A stretch of DNA of 64,000 nucleotides from Lytechinus variegatus (GCF_018143015.1 NC_054746.1:39682687-39746686), one strand, 5' to 3'; shown: positions 22,101-35,000, counted from the stretch's first letter. Numbers and translations: made by a program. Notes: a model not told the origin generated them from the sequence alone.

Positions 22101-25100
22101 GTATTATGTTTATGATATTAAATGCTCATTATACTTATATGACTCTTGAGTAAACACTTTGATGAGTCAAATGTTTAGGGTATTCTTGGCTATCAGTTTG
22201 ATTAGAATTATTCGAATATGAAATGAGATGCATTCTGATTTTTTCATGCGAAATCACTCACCATTTTGTGGTTATACAATTAGGAATTATTGGGAGCAGA
22301 CATGTTTCATGGCTTAATAAATAATGAAGTATACATGAAATTCAAGACGGGTTTACAATCAGGGATATGTAATGTTTACATCACTATTCAACTTTTGCAC
22401 AGAGATTTTGATCAGGATATTTCAGAAATGTAAGCACAAATGTCTTTTAGTTTAATAATGTGTGAATGTGTGATTAGTTGAATTTTCTTGATTTGAATGT
22501 TTTTTTACTTTGATACATTGATTAGCAAACTTTGTATATATGAGTTGCAGTTAAAAACAATAATTTGAAAGTCTCATACTTTGGTAATATAGTAGTGGCA
22601 TGATCTTAGATAAGAAGATGAACTTCGCATCATATTACTGGTAAGCAGTTGCGCAATTGTTTGAATGGATTAAAATTGATTTAAGTTTAATCATGTTATA
22701 AAAGTGATAGCTAATAGCAATTGTTTTTTATACAAAATTAGAAATAAGCTTTCCCCTTACAAAAATAAGGATAGTGACATTTCAAATGTAATCAGAAGAA
22801 ACAAACTTTTTGAATGATTACAAAGGAATCATGCAGGGTGTATATCACCTTTGAAAATTATTTCATTTAACAATTTTTATCATCATTTAGATTAATCCAA
22901 CAAACCATAAATTTGAATCATATAACATTTTCTTGATAATATTTGATACTTGTACAATGATAATAAAATCTCTCAAAATCAAACTGTATATGTTTTATTT
23001 TTAGGCAAATTCTTCCAACTTCTGTAAGACCTGCCAGAGAAGAGGATGAAATGTCAGCAGAGTTCTTTGATAAAGCATTAAGAGACCATAGACCAGTGAT
23101 TATGTACTGCCATGGCATTTCAGGTTCAAGGTACTAATAACCGAAAGTAAAATTGAAAGTTAAAAATATACATTGATTATTGGGAATTAATGATATATAT
23201 ATATATATACACTGATTATTGCGAATTAAAGATATAGCAAAGCTCCAAAGAATCCAAAATTCAGCCGCAAGACTTGTCTCCAGATCCAAGAAACACAACC
23301 ACATCACCCCAATCCTCAAAGAACTTCACTGGCTACCTATCAAATCACGAATTCGCTTCAAAGTCCTTCTGATAACATTTAATGCTGTACATGGTTTTGC
23401 CCCTCAATATATTTCTGAACTTGTTTCTCCATACACCCCCTCTAGGACACTTATATCATCAACTCAACTACTCCTTCAAGTACCCAGACTAAAAACTAAG
23501 ATGCATGGCAAAAGGTCCTTCTCCCACAGTGCCCCAACCCTTTGGAATTTCCCTCCCCAGTACTCTTCGATCACAAAATAATCCTGGACTTTTCAAATCA
23601 CAACTTATAACATTTCTTTTTAATGAAGTATTCAACTAGGCCTTTCCAAATACTTATGCCATACATGTATGTAACTGATTAATGTTGATGTTGCCAATTG
23701 TTATTCTAAGTAATTCCTTATATTGTATAATTTTTTATTTTTGTAAAGTGCATTGAGAGTCCTTTCAGGTCTGAAATGCACTGTATAAGAACAACATTAT
23801 TAATTATTTTCTCGAGAAGATTAATTAAATGATACAAATAATGTATTGAGTTGTTTTTTCTCTCTCCTTAATCTTAATCTTTACCTCTTCTCTCATGACT
23901 CATCTTTGTCTTGCCAGCATAGCGGAGTGAGACTATAGGTGCCTCTTTTCAGATATGGTGGTGTCAACATTGACATCTTATAATTACTTAACATCCTTGC
24001 CGAGTTTCAGGTCACATGACTGAGATCAAAGGTCATTATGGATCAATGAACTTAGACTATGTTGGGGGAATCAACATCAAAATCTTAACCTAAGGTTAAG
24101 TTTTTGAAATATCATCATAACTTAGAAAGTATTTGAACCTTGTTCATGAAACTTGGACATAGGGGTAATGAAGTATTACTGAAATCCTGTGCGAGTTTCA
24201 CGTCACATGACCAAGTTCAACTATCATTTAAGGTCACTGAACTTTGGCCATATTGGATATAGTTCACGAAATGTGGACATAGAGGTAGTAATCATCTTGC
24301 ACAAGTCTTAGGTCACATGATTAAGGTCAAATGTCATATAGGGTCAATGGACGTAGTATTTTTATTACTGTATTAATGTTTATTGTAAATAATTATTTTA
24401 TAGTCGTTTTCAAAGTCAGCACTGCTGCTATATTGAATCATGTAATGCTGGCAAGACTGCCAGAGGCACTCCACTTGTTTTTTCTCCTCTCTTTCTACAA
24501 TACAATGCTTATTCTTGTTTTTTTTATTTTACAGAGCAAATCCACACCAAGTAGAATTGTATGAATTATTGATTAGGCTTGGATTCCATGTTGTTGCTGT
24601 AGACTACCGAGGTCTGTACAATCAGAGTATTTTTCTATTATTTTTTTGTAATTATTTAGTTGAGAAACTTTGCAGAGTGAGACTACATGTATAGGTGCCG
24701 CTTTTCCGATGGCGGCAGCGGCAGCGTCAACACTTGAAATCTAAGCCTAAGGTTAAGTTCTTGAAATGGCATCATATTTAAAAAGTATATGGACCTTAGG
24801 AAAATCAAATATTACTGAACATCCTGCCTGAATTTCAGGTTGCCGCAACACATTTTTAATTTCTCTTATCAAGTTTATGACATAAATTTCTGTTTTCCAG
24901 AAGATTTTCTTATACATATTTTCAAAAGCAAGAAATGAGCCAATGACCATATTTTTTTTTAGGATATGGAGATTCATCAGGTTATACAACTTTGGATGGT
25001 ATTCATGATGATGTAAGAGCAGTGTATAGATGGCTGAGAGAAAGGACAGGGGATTCCCCTTTCTACATCTGGGGACATTCCATTGGAGCAGGGTAAGGTT

Positions 25101-28100
25101 CTATGAACTCAATATTCAACCTGTTGTTCATAACTAACTCAAATGAATGAATTGATTCCATTCTTTTGCAGTTGCAGGTCAACAATTTAATAAATTCTCA
25201 AGTTGAATAAACTTGTTTTATTGATGTAAATATTCAGCTGTTTTCAAAAGATTTCTCTTTACTTTTGTTTCTATGTGCATTATGTGTGCTAAAGATACAT
25301 GTAAGAATAATAGTTTCCTTAAAATAGAATATTCTCGAGACAAACATCACTGTAAATGCCTATACATGTACACATATATTTGTAGATTTTGTATGTTGAT
25401 TGTATGATGAGTTTTGATTTTCAGCATCTAATTCCACTTTTATTTGTTCTTTATTTCTTTCAGGATTTCCACAGTATTCACTTCAAAAATATGCAGAGAA
25501 GGTGAGTATGAACAGTACTATAGAAAATCTACTTTGTTGAATCTTGTAACATGAATGATACACTTAGTTTTGCAATCTATTTTATTGTCAGATTATGGCA
25601 AACCATTTAAATATAAAATAATTTGATTTTGCATAAAAGTTTAATGCATAAAATCACTATACTCTACACTTGACTGAAACATATTGTAGTCATCCTGTGT
25701 GTAATGATAAATATATTATATTTCTTATTTGATAGATGGATGTCCTACAGGTCTAGTCTTAGAAGCACCATTCAACAACCTTCTTGATGAGGTCATGAGA
25801 CATCCATTTGGAATGGTAAATAACTCTTTATCTAGTTGATGCAGCTATGGGACATATTCATGAATTGTAAGATTATCTGTAAGATGATATCATAGAGAGG
25901 TGGATAGTGAGATGAAAGGAGAGGAGAGAGTGATGAAGAGAGTGTCTGGAAGGGAGAAAGACAGGAGATGAAAGATAGAATATATGATATATCATGTAAA
26001 CAATATTTGTCTTAATTTATATCTTTGAAACATTCCTCCATACAACTAAGGTTTCTTTGATCTAGCTTTTAACCATATCTAGGCCGGGGGGGCAGGGGGC
26101 CTCCCTCCCTCAACAATTCGCGCAATATTTGTCTTAATTTATATCTCTGAAACATTCTTTCATAAAACTTAGATTACTTTGATATAGCTTTTAATTCTGT
26201 GGCTCCATATTTTCAGAGTAGCGTAATACAGACTTTCGCTTAGATTGATCTATAAAAGAGAATTGTGAGATAACATGTAGCTGTATATTTGTCTTCTATT
26301 ATAGCCTTGGAACATTCTTCCATACAGCAGAGGTTACTTTGATCAAGCTTTTAATTCTACAGCTCCATACTTTCAGAGTGATGTTAAGTAAGTTCCCATT
26401 ACCCTTCTATATCCTATGATACAGAAATAAACATGACAATGGTAAGAAGAGTACAACCTCAAATATACAACTTCATATTCATCTGCTCACATTGGTATAA
26501 ATTTGACCACAAGTACATGTATAATACAGTTCCTTCATAGGGAAAATTATCATTTTTGTCTCGCCTGTATAGCAGAGCAAGACTAGGCGCCTCTTTTCCG
26601 ACGGCGGCGTCAACATTAAATATTAACCTAGGGATAAGTTATTGAAATGACATAACTTAGAAAGGACCCAGTTCATGAAACTTGGACATAAGGGTAATCA
26701 AGTATTACTGAACATCCTGCCTTGGTTTCAGGTCACATGACCAAGGTCAAAGGTCACTTAGGGTCAATGAACTTTGCCATGTTGGGGGTATTTCTTGAAT
26801 TATGATCGTAACTTTGAAAATTTATGGATCTTGTTCATAAGTCTAGACATAAGAGTGATTGTATCACTGAACATCCTGTGTGAGTTTCAGGTCACATGAC
26901 CAAGGTCAAAGGTCACTTAGGGTCAGTGAACTTTGGTCATGTTGGGGATATTTGTTGAAGTGGCATCATAACTTAGAAAGTTTATGGATACAGTTCATGA
27001 AATGTAGACATAAGGGTAATCAAGTATAAATGATTGTTTTACACACATCTTAGATCACATGATCATGGTCAAAGGTCACTTTGGGTCAATGGACATAGTA
27101 TTATCATGTCATATAATTATCATATTATGTTCTCTTTTGTGAATAATTGATAAATAGGTATTTTCAAAGTCAGCACTGCTGCTATATCAAATCAATGCAG
27201 GGGAGACTGTCAGAGGCATTCCACTTGTTCACTTAATGCACCCATTAGATGATGTGTAAGAAAGATGCTAATAAAGAGATAGTGTACGGTAATCAGTTAA
27301 TCTCTGTTATCTGAGGAAAGGAAATACAAGTCCTGGAATCCAGTCTTTCTTTTATATATCGCTGTAATCTCATGAAAGCTGCAGTCAAGTTTTCTGGAAC
27401 AATTCTGGAACTATTTTAAGTTTGTGTTTAAAATGTAAAATACTTCTATTTTCAAAGATGAGTGATACCTGATTAAGAAGCCAGCAAATTAGGATGCTGT
27501 TGCTGGTGAAAATAATACAATAACAATATTCTTTTGTATTTTTCTTAAATAAATCATAGAAAATTTGATTATATTTTGTTTTCAGCATAGAGCATGTGAC
27601 GTGTCCTATTCTTATTCTTCATGCTGAAGATGACTGGATTGTACCACATGACCTAGGCAGGAAGGTAAACTTTATCATATTTATCATACAAAATTGGGAG
27701 ATGCTGAGATACAAAAGTAGTTTTCTTCTGAAAGATCTATATTATATATCTGTCATTGTAAAATTAATGAATGAATTATATTCATTTAGATGCAGGAAAG
27801 GGATTAGGGGGTTTGCAACATGTATTTGTGCATTACCTATCAGTATGTAACACTGTATAGAAATACCTTTTATTTATAATTGTTATTTAGACATTTAGAA
27901 ATCAGTTATATTTGACTAACTACCAACATGTTTTTTTTTTCTGCCAAGCTTTATGATATAGCTGTTGAAAGAAGACCAGCCTCAGCAGATCCAATCCAAA
28001 TGGTTTCATTTCATAGTGAAGAGGGATGTGGACATAAAAATATTGCTTATTCATCGAAGCTACCATCTATTTTGAGGTAATTCATATAGAAATATAATGT

Positions 28101-29212
28101 CTTCATTCAACAAAAAACATAATCTGTAGTATTCTCATAGCATTGATAAAGTTATCAAAGGTTAAGTAAACTGAGACCAAGGTTTACTCAACTGAGACCA
28201 TACTTTTATGGAGTGCAAGTCATCAGCTCATTTACCAACTATAGATTTCCTCCAAACTAAAGTTTCTTGAAAAGTAATTTTGGTATGTAATGAGAGGAAA
28301 AGGTTTTTATGCAAAAGTGAACATATGTCTACATTTCTTTAAAAGTAAGAGGATGAATGACAAAATAGTAATAGAAAAAATAGAATTTATTGCATACAGA
28401 TATTTAAGTTTATTTCCATAGCTAAGTCAATCTGACCATCTCTGGGTACATAGACTGAAGTTTCCATTCTTTCCTGTTAATTCTGAATAAAAATACATTT
28501 TTAGATTTTAAACATTTTTGTTGTGAATGTGGAGTAATGTGGTCAAGACCCTTCCAATACCTGAAAGTTGTGTGAACATATATGCATAAGTTGTATTTTG
28601 AGAATACCCATCTGACGTCTCTTATTGTAATATTTAATGGGAAGTAATTTTTGAATGGTACAACATCTGTTCAAATGCATTTGAAATATCAAAATACTGC
28701 AATAATTATATTTTGCTTCCTGTTAATGACCATTTCTATTTCCTTGTTAGCTGTAAACAAGATGATGGTGTTATTTAGAAATTGTGTAAACATATTGATT
28801 TAGAATTACCTTTCCTGGGACTGTTACACAGGGAATTAATTTTGACCTTCAATAAGTCACGAATAAGATAAATTAGTCATGATTTTGCACTGAATTTCTC
28901 ATTGTATCAAGTTTATAATCTCATTCATGCTCCTTGACCAATGAATGATGTGATGCATTATGTTATACTACATGTAACTTTGATTTCAAGTCACGCTTGC
29001 AAAATATTTGACTGTAAACTTTTGAATATATTTCATTTTGGATGCTTACTTTAGGATAGTTTTAGTAAATTTTAAGTTATCCTTATGCAAATCTCATCTT
29101 GACTTGTATATTCTTCCATTATGATAATATAGTTCTCTCTGTCTTTCTTTTCTTCTTTGTCTTGCTCTCTCTTTCTTTCTCTTATGCTCTCATCAGTGAT
29201 TTCATCAAATGA
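19199..29212 (+). CDS. abhd12: ABHD12-like serine hydrolase, tandem copy B, 12 exons, with altered HGISG motif
   Basis: Coding exons: 19199-19329, 20656-20786, 21728-21833, 23005-23130, 24535-24611, 24963-25092, 25464-25501, 25736-25815, 26305-26387, 27586-27664, 27949-28076, 29197-29212. All are in frame and give 374 aa. The structure matches copy A exon for exon; exon 1 is two codons shorter. The membrane segment (about 53-76), nucleophile elbow GHSIGAG (Ser230), HAEDD (Asp 316/317) and GCGHK (His356) are kept. The oxyanion-type motif reads HGISG (159-163) where copy A and human ABHD12 have HGN. Copy A has YGDSSSY and FHREEG where copy B has YGDSSGY and FHSEEG; Gly and Ser at those places are closer to human. 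It is probably expressed and folded, with possibly altered catalysis. A CR1-like LINE fragment and several repeats lie in its introns. Confidence 0.88.
20411..20480 (+). mobile_element. Decayed SINE head in intron 1 of copy B
   Basis: CCCCAGTGGATTAGTCTTCAG followed by a corrupted B-box region (AAATTCAAATTCT) matches the SINE at 4936 in copy A. The rest of the body is not recognisable. Confidence 0.45.
21841..21905. mobile_element. Small insertion with (GTT)n in intron 3 of copy B
   Basis: Copy A reads GTAAGACTTTCATTCAAG continuously at this donor. Copy B has about 65 extra bases, a (GTT)n run followed by TTATACGGCGCGTGTCATTC, 8 bases inside the intron. It looks like a truncated retroposed fragment; the family was not recognised. 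Confidence 0.5.
23219..23800 (+). mobile_element. 5'-truncated CR1/L2-type LINE fragment in intron 4 of copy B
   Basis: An open stretch (23219-23580) encodes the end of a non-LTR reverse transcriptase ORF2: LQRIQNSAARLVSRSKKHNH, ITPILKELHWLPIKSRIRFK and SAPTLWNF are hallmark strings of the CR1/L2/Rex clade tail. One frameshift near 23555 moves the ending (FKSQLITFLFNEVFN) to another frame. The 3' UTR has TGTAAAGTGCATTGAGA and GCACTGTATAAGAACAA, followed by an ATT-rich tail, typical of this clade. Endonuclease and the RT core are missing, so it is a dead fragment. It is absent from copy A. Confidence 0.85.
23906..24480 (+). repeat. Repeat element of the DR1-monomer family, intron 4 of copy B
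   Basis: Start module (TGTCTTGCC...GTGAGACTATAGG), diverged monomers (CATAACTTAGAAAGTA, GGTCACATGA) and end module (AGCACTGCTGCTATATTGAA, CCACTTGTT). The DR1 motif is degraded here (GAGATCAAAGGTCA near 24017). It lies about 55 bases upstream of exon 5. There is no counterpart in copy A at this site. Confidence 0.75.
24672..24845 (+). repeat. Truncated repeat of the same family, intron 5 of copy B
   Basis: It keeps the start module (GTGAGACTACATGTATAGG, GCCGCTTTTCCGATGGCGG) and part of one monomer, then stops without the end module. It sits at a different point in intron 5 from the large copy A insertion. Confidence 0.65.
26022..26083 (+). pseudogene. Decayed exon 9 duplicate (relic 1), copy B
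   Basis: Counterpart of 12406-12468 in copy A (AAACATTCCTCCATACAAC, TTTGATCTAGCTTTTAA). It too is cut off at a short poly-G tract. Sharing between the genes dates the exon duplication before the gene duplication, or shows later homogenisation. Confidence 0.6.
26143..26226 (+). pseudogene. Decayed exon 9 duplicate (relic 2), copy B
   Basis: Counterpart of 12539-12621. Here TTTTAATTCTGTGGCTCC keeps the AATTCT of the true exon where copy A has ATTTCT. It has an in-frame stop and no donor. Confidence 0.7.
26557..27230 (+). repeat. Repeat element of the DR1-monomer family, intron 9 of copy B
   Basis: Nearly identical to 12952-13612, with DR1 repeats at 26744 and 26903 and a near-match at 27066. 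It has the same start and end modules. Confidence 0.8.
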
Positions 29213-30160
29213 GGAACCAAAGGTTGTCAATGAAACCCAGTAGCTTCCAAGCCATATGTGTGTGCAGCTGTTGTGTTTTTATTTTTTAATTCTTTGTGGT
29301 GCTTCAACTTTTACTTATGTAATTTTATCTTTTACTCTTACCTCCTACAATGTAGATAAGATATCTGAGTACCTCTTGTTGCCATGTTACCTCATGAAAA
29401 CAGGGTTGATATCATTCATTAACATCCTTCTGATGTAGACAATCAAACATTCTTGGTATTCAGCTCCATAACATAAAGATTACTGTGGGGTTGATTTCAC
29501 TATTGATTGCATTGATGATTGCGTATGAAAGATCAATAAATCTCTCCCGCAACAATTCACTAAGCTTTATGTTATGAGGACCCAGATAAAAGATATGCTA
29601 TGTTTACTTACATTTCATATGAACATGTGAAAAGATATTTCATGATTTAATGGAGGTAGAAGATGTAAATTTAGATAATATCTATACCTTTAGTGGCAGA
29701 CAACAGTGATTTGAATCTGTTGAAGTACATGTAATTTAAATGGCTTATACTCAACGGCTTATCCAAGTCACGGCATACTAATAAAATAATAGCCATTTAA
29801 ACAACTACAGAGAAATTAGATAAGCTGACATTAATGGTTCTTTGGATATCACAGTAAAATAGAAGATGATATTACAGGCATTTACAGTATTGGAATGCAC
29901 ATAATGCTTTTAATGAAAGTGATGTTTTAATGATTTTGAATACATCTCCTTATATAAGAACTCTATTTTTACTTTCTGGGAATTTTCCTTTTTTGTTTTT
30001 ATAGTTTGTGATGTGCTATTTTTTACTGATTGTGGTGCCAATGGAGTGTATGTGTTACTAGTTCATAGGCGGTATCTGAATCGACAAATCATACATTTAT
30101 GTATTATAAAAAGGAAGAAAATCAAAACAAGTGTCAAGTGATATGGATGAAATAATAGAT
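29213..30160 (+). other. 3' flank of copy B, with foldback MITE at 29461-29583
   Basis: Close match to the copy A flank. AATAAA at 29535-29540 lies inside the MITE (CTCCATAACATAAAG...CTTTATGTTATGAGG). Similarity weakens after about 29600. No gene is seen. Confidence 0.5.
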
Positions 30161-30169
30161 AATATATTA

Positions 30170-30773
30170 AACATTTCTGACAAATTCAAAACGGCAAGGT
30201 TTCTATTGCACATTTGGTGGAATATTTCGTTCATACTGTTTGTTCTAAGTATGATATGTGTAGACTACACAACCTCACTGCTCTACTGAAATAACTTATT
30301 TATGCATGATGCACAATGTCCAGTTTCAAACAGATTCTGACTTTTTTTATTAAGTAAATAAGTAAATGGCGATGCATTTTTTTCAATCATAAAATAGTTC
30401 TTTCAAACATACTTTTTTTTTCATCTTCAGTGATGAGAATGGAATATCTGTATTCCCAAGATATTATGTGAAAAGTTAATCATTTCAGGAGGATTATCTT
30501 TGATATTTGATTTGAGCAAAAAAAAGGAGGGATAAAAGGTTAGATGTGTTTTTGCCGTGAATCTTTTTAGTAAGCTGTTTCTATTAATATGTCACTTTTG
30601 ATCCAAATATGAATAAAGAAAATAATTTTCATCTGCTGTGTCCTAGGTGGACATTAAGATGTGTGTTATTTTTCACATTGATCATGCATGAGTGAACTTG
30701 ATAAGTAAAAGGAAAGAAGAATAGTGCTGCATAATGATATAGTACCATGTTATATTGATTTGTAATAATAGAG

Positions 30774-30813
<40 letters not shown>

Positions 30814-31790
30814 CAGTAGTAGTAGTAAAAGTTGTAGTAGTAGTAGTAGTAGTAGTAGAAGTTGTAGTAGTAGTAGTAGTGGTAAAAGTAGTAGTAGTAG
30901 TAGTAAAAGTAAAAGTAGTAGTAGTAGTAGTAGTAGTGGTAGTAGTAGCTGCAGCAGTAGTAGTAGTAGGTGTAGTAGTATTATAAGAAGTAGTAGTAAC
31001 AGTAACGGCAGCAGAAGCATACAGATGGGGGGCAATTGCCCCGCACCCTCCAACAAACAAAAATTCACGATTCAACAAAAAAAGGAAAGAGAGAAAGGTT
31101 AAATCTGGTATTATTTTCTGAATATAATGTCAAAATCAATCATTATATTAGATTTTTGTAATAGAAATGTCAAAATTTTTACTTATTTCACTTGCTCGCA
31201 ATTTTTATTGATTTTATGTGATAAGCCATATCTAGCCCCCTAGTAGTAGTAGAAGTAGTAGACACATTTGTCATCCTGTACTAGTATATGATTCACAGTT
31301 TGTTTTTTAAAGGTAGATTTTTTTTCACAAAGCAACTTGTTATTGGTTTTCCCAATTTTTTTTTCAGCCAATCAAAGTTAAGAATTACAGTAGTTCATAA
31401 ATAAAACCATTTAAAAATCACTTGATGAAACACCTACTTGGCACTCATTTCGAGCTGGAAGTATATTACTGTATGAAAATATTTTGTAATAATATTGTTT
31501 CAGAGCAAAGAAATAATGTTTTTATTGATTGTAGCAAAAAATAATGTTCTGAAATCATGACTTTGTTTATGATACTATTATTGAAATATATATATTTACT
31601 GCAATTGATAATACATGTAGTTTGAATGAGTCAAAGATGCAATATCTATTTATGTAAGTATTCTAAAAACTTTATCCTTTGTAGAGTAGCCTTGATACAC
31701 ATTATTGTGTATGCATAGTTTATTATGATTCAAATATGTCAATAAATAGTGTGACACAGATTATTAGTCTGAAAGATCTCTTATTATTTA
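30170..31790. repeat. Copy B flank, segments B then A
   Basis: 30170-31300 corresponds to copy A 17055-17720; 31320-31790 corresponds to copy A 16605-17040. The order is thus reversed relative to most of copy A, as expected if an ancestral A-B-A arrangement was trimmed differently in the two copies. Confidence 0.6.
30773..31003. repeat. Long (TAG)n microsatellite
   Basis: About 230 bases of mostly TAG/AGT triplets with AAAG and TGT interruptions; a short second tract lies at about 31242-31262. Long poly-Ser, poly-Thr and poly-Leu frames here are repeat artefacts. Confidence 0.95.
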
Positions 31791-31837
31791 TCTGCCATCG
31801 AGTTGTGTTTGTTGACTGAGCAGTAAATGTAAAGATG

Positions 31838-32060
31838 TTGTGGCTCAGTGGATAAGTCTCCGGAATTTGAACCACAAGGTCTGGGGTTCAAATCCCACAG
31901 CAGCACTTGTGTCCTTTGGCAAGGCGTTTATCTACATTTGCCACTCTTCACCCAGCTGTAGTAAATGGGTACCTGGTAGGAAGGAATTCCTTGAATGCTT
32001 GTGCGCCCGATCAGTGTAGCTGTGCTAAAGCTGGGGTAGTGCTTTACACTTAACTCGTCT
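31838..32060 (+). mobile_element. tRNA-derived SINE (sea urchin SURF-like)
   Basis: A-box TGGCTCAGTGG (31841-31851) and B-box GGTTCAAATCCC (31885-31896) have tRNA-like spacing. A body with GTGTCCTTTGGCAAGGCGTTT, TTGCCACTCTTCACCCAG and AATGGGTACCTGG follows. This architecture matches the abundant tRNA-derived SINEs of sea urchins and is a main reason for the taxonomic guess. The exact 3' end is uncertain. Confidence 0.8.
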
Positions 32061-35000
32061 GATAGGTTGGTTGTAATAAAAGCAGAAAAGTAAAAATATG
32101 AAGGTTTGATCAAAGAAGAAGAGAGTTATAATTTTTAAAATTCAAATTTCATATGCATGTAGCTTCTCTGTGTATCTTGTTTTATAAATTCAAATATCTT
32201 AATAGGAGTATGATAAAAAAAAATCTTAAAGTAGGGGACATGAATATTGTTTTTGATGTCCACTGTACAAAGCAAAGTTTGAATTTTTGTAAGAAAGTGG
32301 CATTTGGGGGAGTTTATATCACACAACATAACATGGAGGAGATGCTCGTTTGTGAAATAACAAACTAAAAACTTCTCATGACATCATTTTTCTTTAACGG
32401 ATTTTCATCACAAATTCAGCAGTATTTTGATCTATTTTTAGGCTTTTATTAACGGTCAACACGACAAATGGAGGTATATGTACTATAACGGGACTATAAC
32501 CAATTACTGTCATAGCGCCCCCTTCAGTACACGGTTGTAACGTGTCAATGCCCAAGCAATAATAACTCATTTGATTTTCGTCAACAAGATAACCCATATC
32601 GTAACCCGCCTTCATTTCAAAATCAACACTAACTGTATGGTAAAATGGTTCTCAGTCCTACATTATCAAGACTTTATACCTTATACAAGACAGCAGCAAA
32701 TTTATTGACAACGAAAGCTCTTCACTTGAACTGTAAAGTGATTATAATCAGTTGCTTTATCTGGACAAGAGGGTAATTTCAAGATCTTTAATCGATATTT
32801 CATAAATTGACATCCTTGTTCGTACAAATAATCATTTGCAATATTTTGCACCTAGTAATTGGGCTATTGCATACATTTCGTGAAATCACAAGGGTAAAGA
32901 TGATGTCCGCTCGAGCCCCTATATACCCCCCCCCCCCCCATTAATATCATGTATCTTGACCGCTAAATCTCCGAAAGCTGTATATCTGCCTCAGTTCTGA
33001 CTCCATCAGAATAGAAGTCTCAGAATAAAACGACTTTCATAACTTTTAAGACAGGAGAAAATAACGTGAGTTGTTCTCGTTTCTTTCTAAATGTATATTT
33101 CACTAGCTTCCGAATATATATACAGCTGGATCGATATATGTGGGCATTTTCAAAAGCTGTGAGGAAGTGGGTTATAGAAAATGTTTATGCTCCGTTACAA
33201 CTTACCGTAATATTGGGTCTCATTTGAATAATGGAATATCGATTTTCTTCAAAGGCTTTCATGTCCGAACACCACCTTATACCTTTAGCATTTGGTTGAT
33301 GAACGTAAGCAAGTTCATGGAGACGCGTTATTATAGCCACAACATGTACACTAAACTATACTGTGTATATATAAGAAATGAATGAAGAGAACATATAAAA
33401 TACAAACCCTTTTTTTTTGCATGTTTTCATTCAATGTACTGCTGTCACCCAAGTCCAGCGAATGTCATGAATGTGCCAAGCTTCTATACAAATATCGTCT
33501 ACTATTCACATAATATGCTGCATGCATATAGCCTACCAATATAAGTTGTGTGCATATTGAGGCATATTTATTAGTCCGATACTTTAACATCTAAGAAAGA
33601 TTCCATTATTATATAGGCATATTGTTATGAATTTCACTGCAATTGGTGTAATACGTGGAAACGAAACTCCCCTAACGATAAAATAATTGTATTGTGTATT
33701 TGATGATATGATTTGTCTTTCCAACTCAAGTTCTCACCATACCTGTTGTTCATAGTCCTCTACATTGATAGTAGCACTGTATAATATTCACGCTTCGTTT
33801 TATATTACAACTTCAAAAGAATACACCCGCAATCACCACTATCGTTCATCTATTCGAACGGCGCACTCCCATCTTTTGTGTATATAACATCAATAGACCG
33901 GGTTAATGAACTCAAACACAATAGCATATAAAAGTCATTGCATAAGGATAACAATAGTCTGATAGTCGATCCTGATTGATCGCATCTTAGGAGTAGGAAA
34001 AAGGAGGAGAAAGAGAGATGGCCATTGACTTAAAGACCTTCCATTGAAAATATTGATACAAAACTTTCAGGTTTCCACTTTTAAAGTTCAATGAGCTCTA
34101 ACACACGGTTCTCAACATTTTGTGTGTGTTTTTTCTTCGATTTTTCTCAAAAAAATTTGTAAGAAGTAACAACATCATAATAACCAGCAATTATACGTTA
34201 TCCTTGATCCTAGCAGTTACTGAACTCGTTAGTTCAGGATTAACTTTGCAAGAAAAGGAGATTATACCCTACCTTTCCTATCATCAGAAACTCAATGGCC
34301 CTTTCTTTTCAAAATTCACAAAAGGGATTTAAAGTTTAGAACTTGAAGTTTACCCTTTGATAATCCAGATTAATTTGTATATCCCTCCAATTAACTCGTA
34401 TTCAATGTGTAAAAAACGCACTATAGGGAAATAGGATTACATCCTCTGAACTTTCCATTCTTCGGAAGAGATTTTGTCGTCAAACTCTTTTCGATATACG
34501 GTATGTAAACGTGCATTTTAGTTGATTCGCAACACAAGGTCCATATTGGGCACTTCAAATTATGGTTAACGTCGTGTATAGACTTCCAGATAAACTTGTA
34601 CAAAACAACCATCACACATCAGATTTTCAGATAATCATTACTTGGATATTAATTGCAACAAAAGATTTCATCATCATTCTGCAGAGTCTCCATCACCTCC
34701 ATTTATATAACTTTGACATTGAATGGAACGTCAAAATCAAGTAAATCATGCATTTATGCTAAATGAATTATCCGATAAAAATGACGATTGTGACATTTAT
34801 TCTTCCTTTCGTCACCAATAACATTATTCATCAGGGCATATACGTATTCAATGTTAGATCAACTGTTGGCCATAACTGTTGTTTAATAAGAAAACAACCA
34901 GTGAGATACACGATCGAGAGTTTTATGAAGTTTTAAATAAAAGTTTCAAATATCTAGCATACAATTAACATTCATTAAAAACAACACCTACCCCCTCCAG

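Noticed and set aside
30629-31102. Long open frames rich in Ser, Thr or Leu
   Set aside because: They are produced by the TAG trinucleotide repeat read in several frames on both strands.
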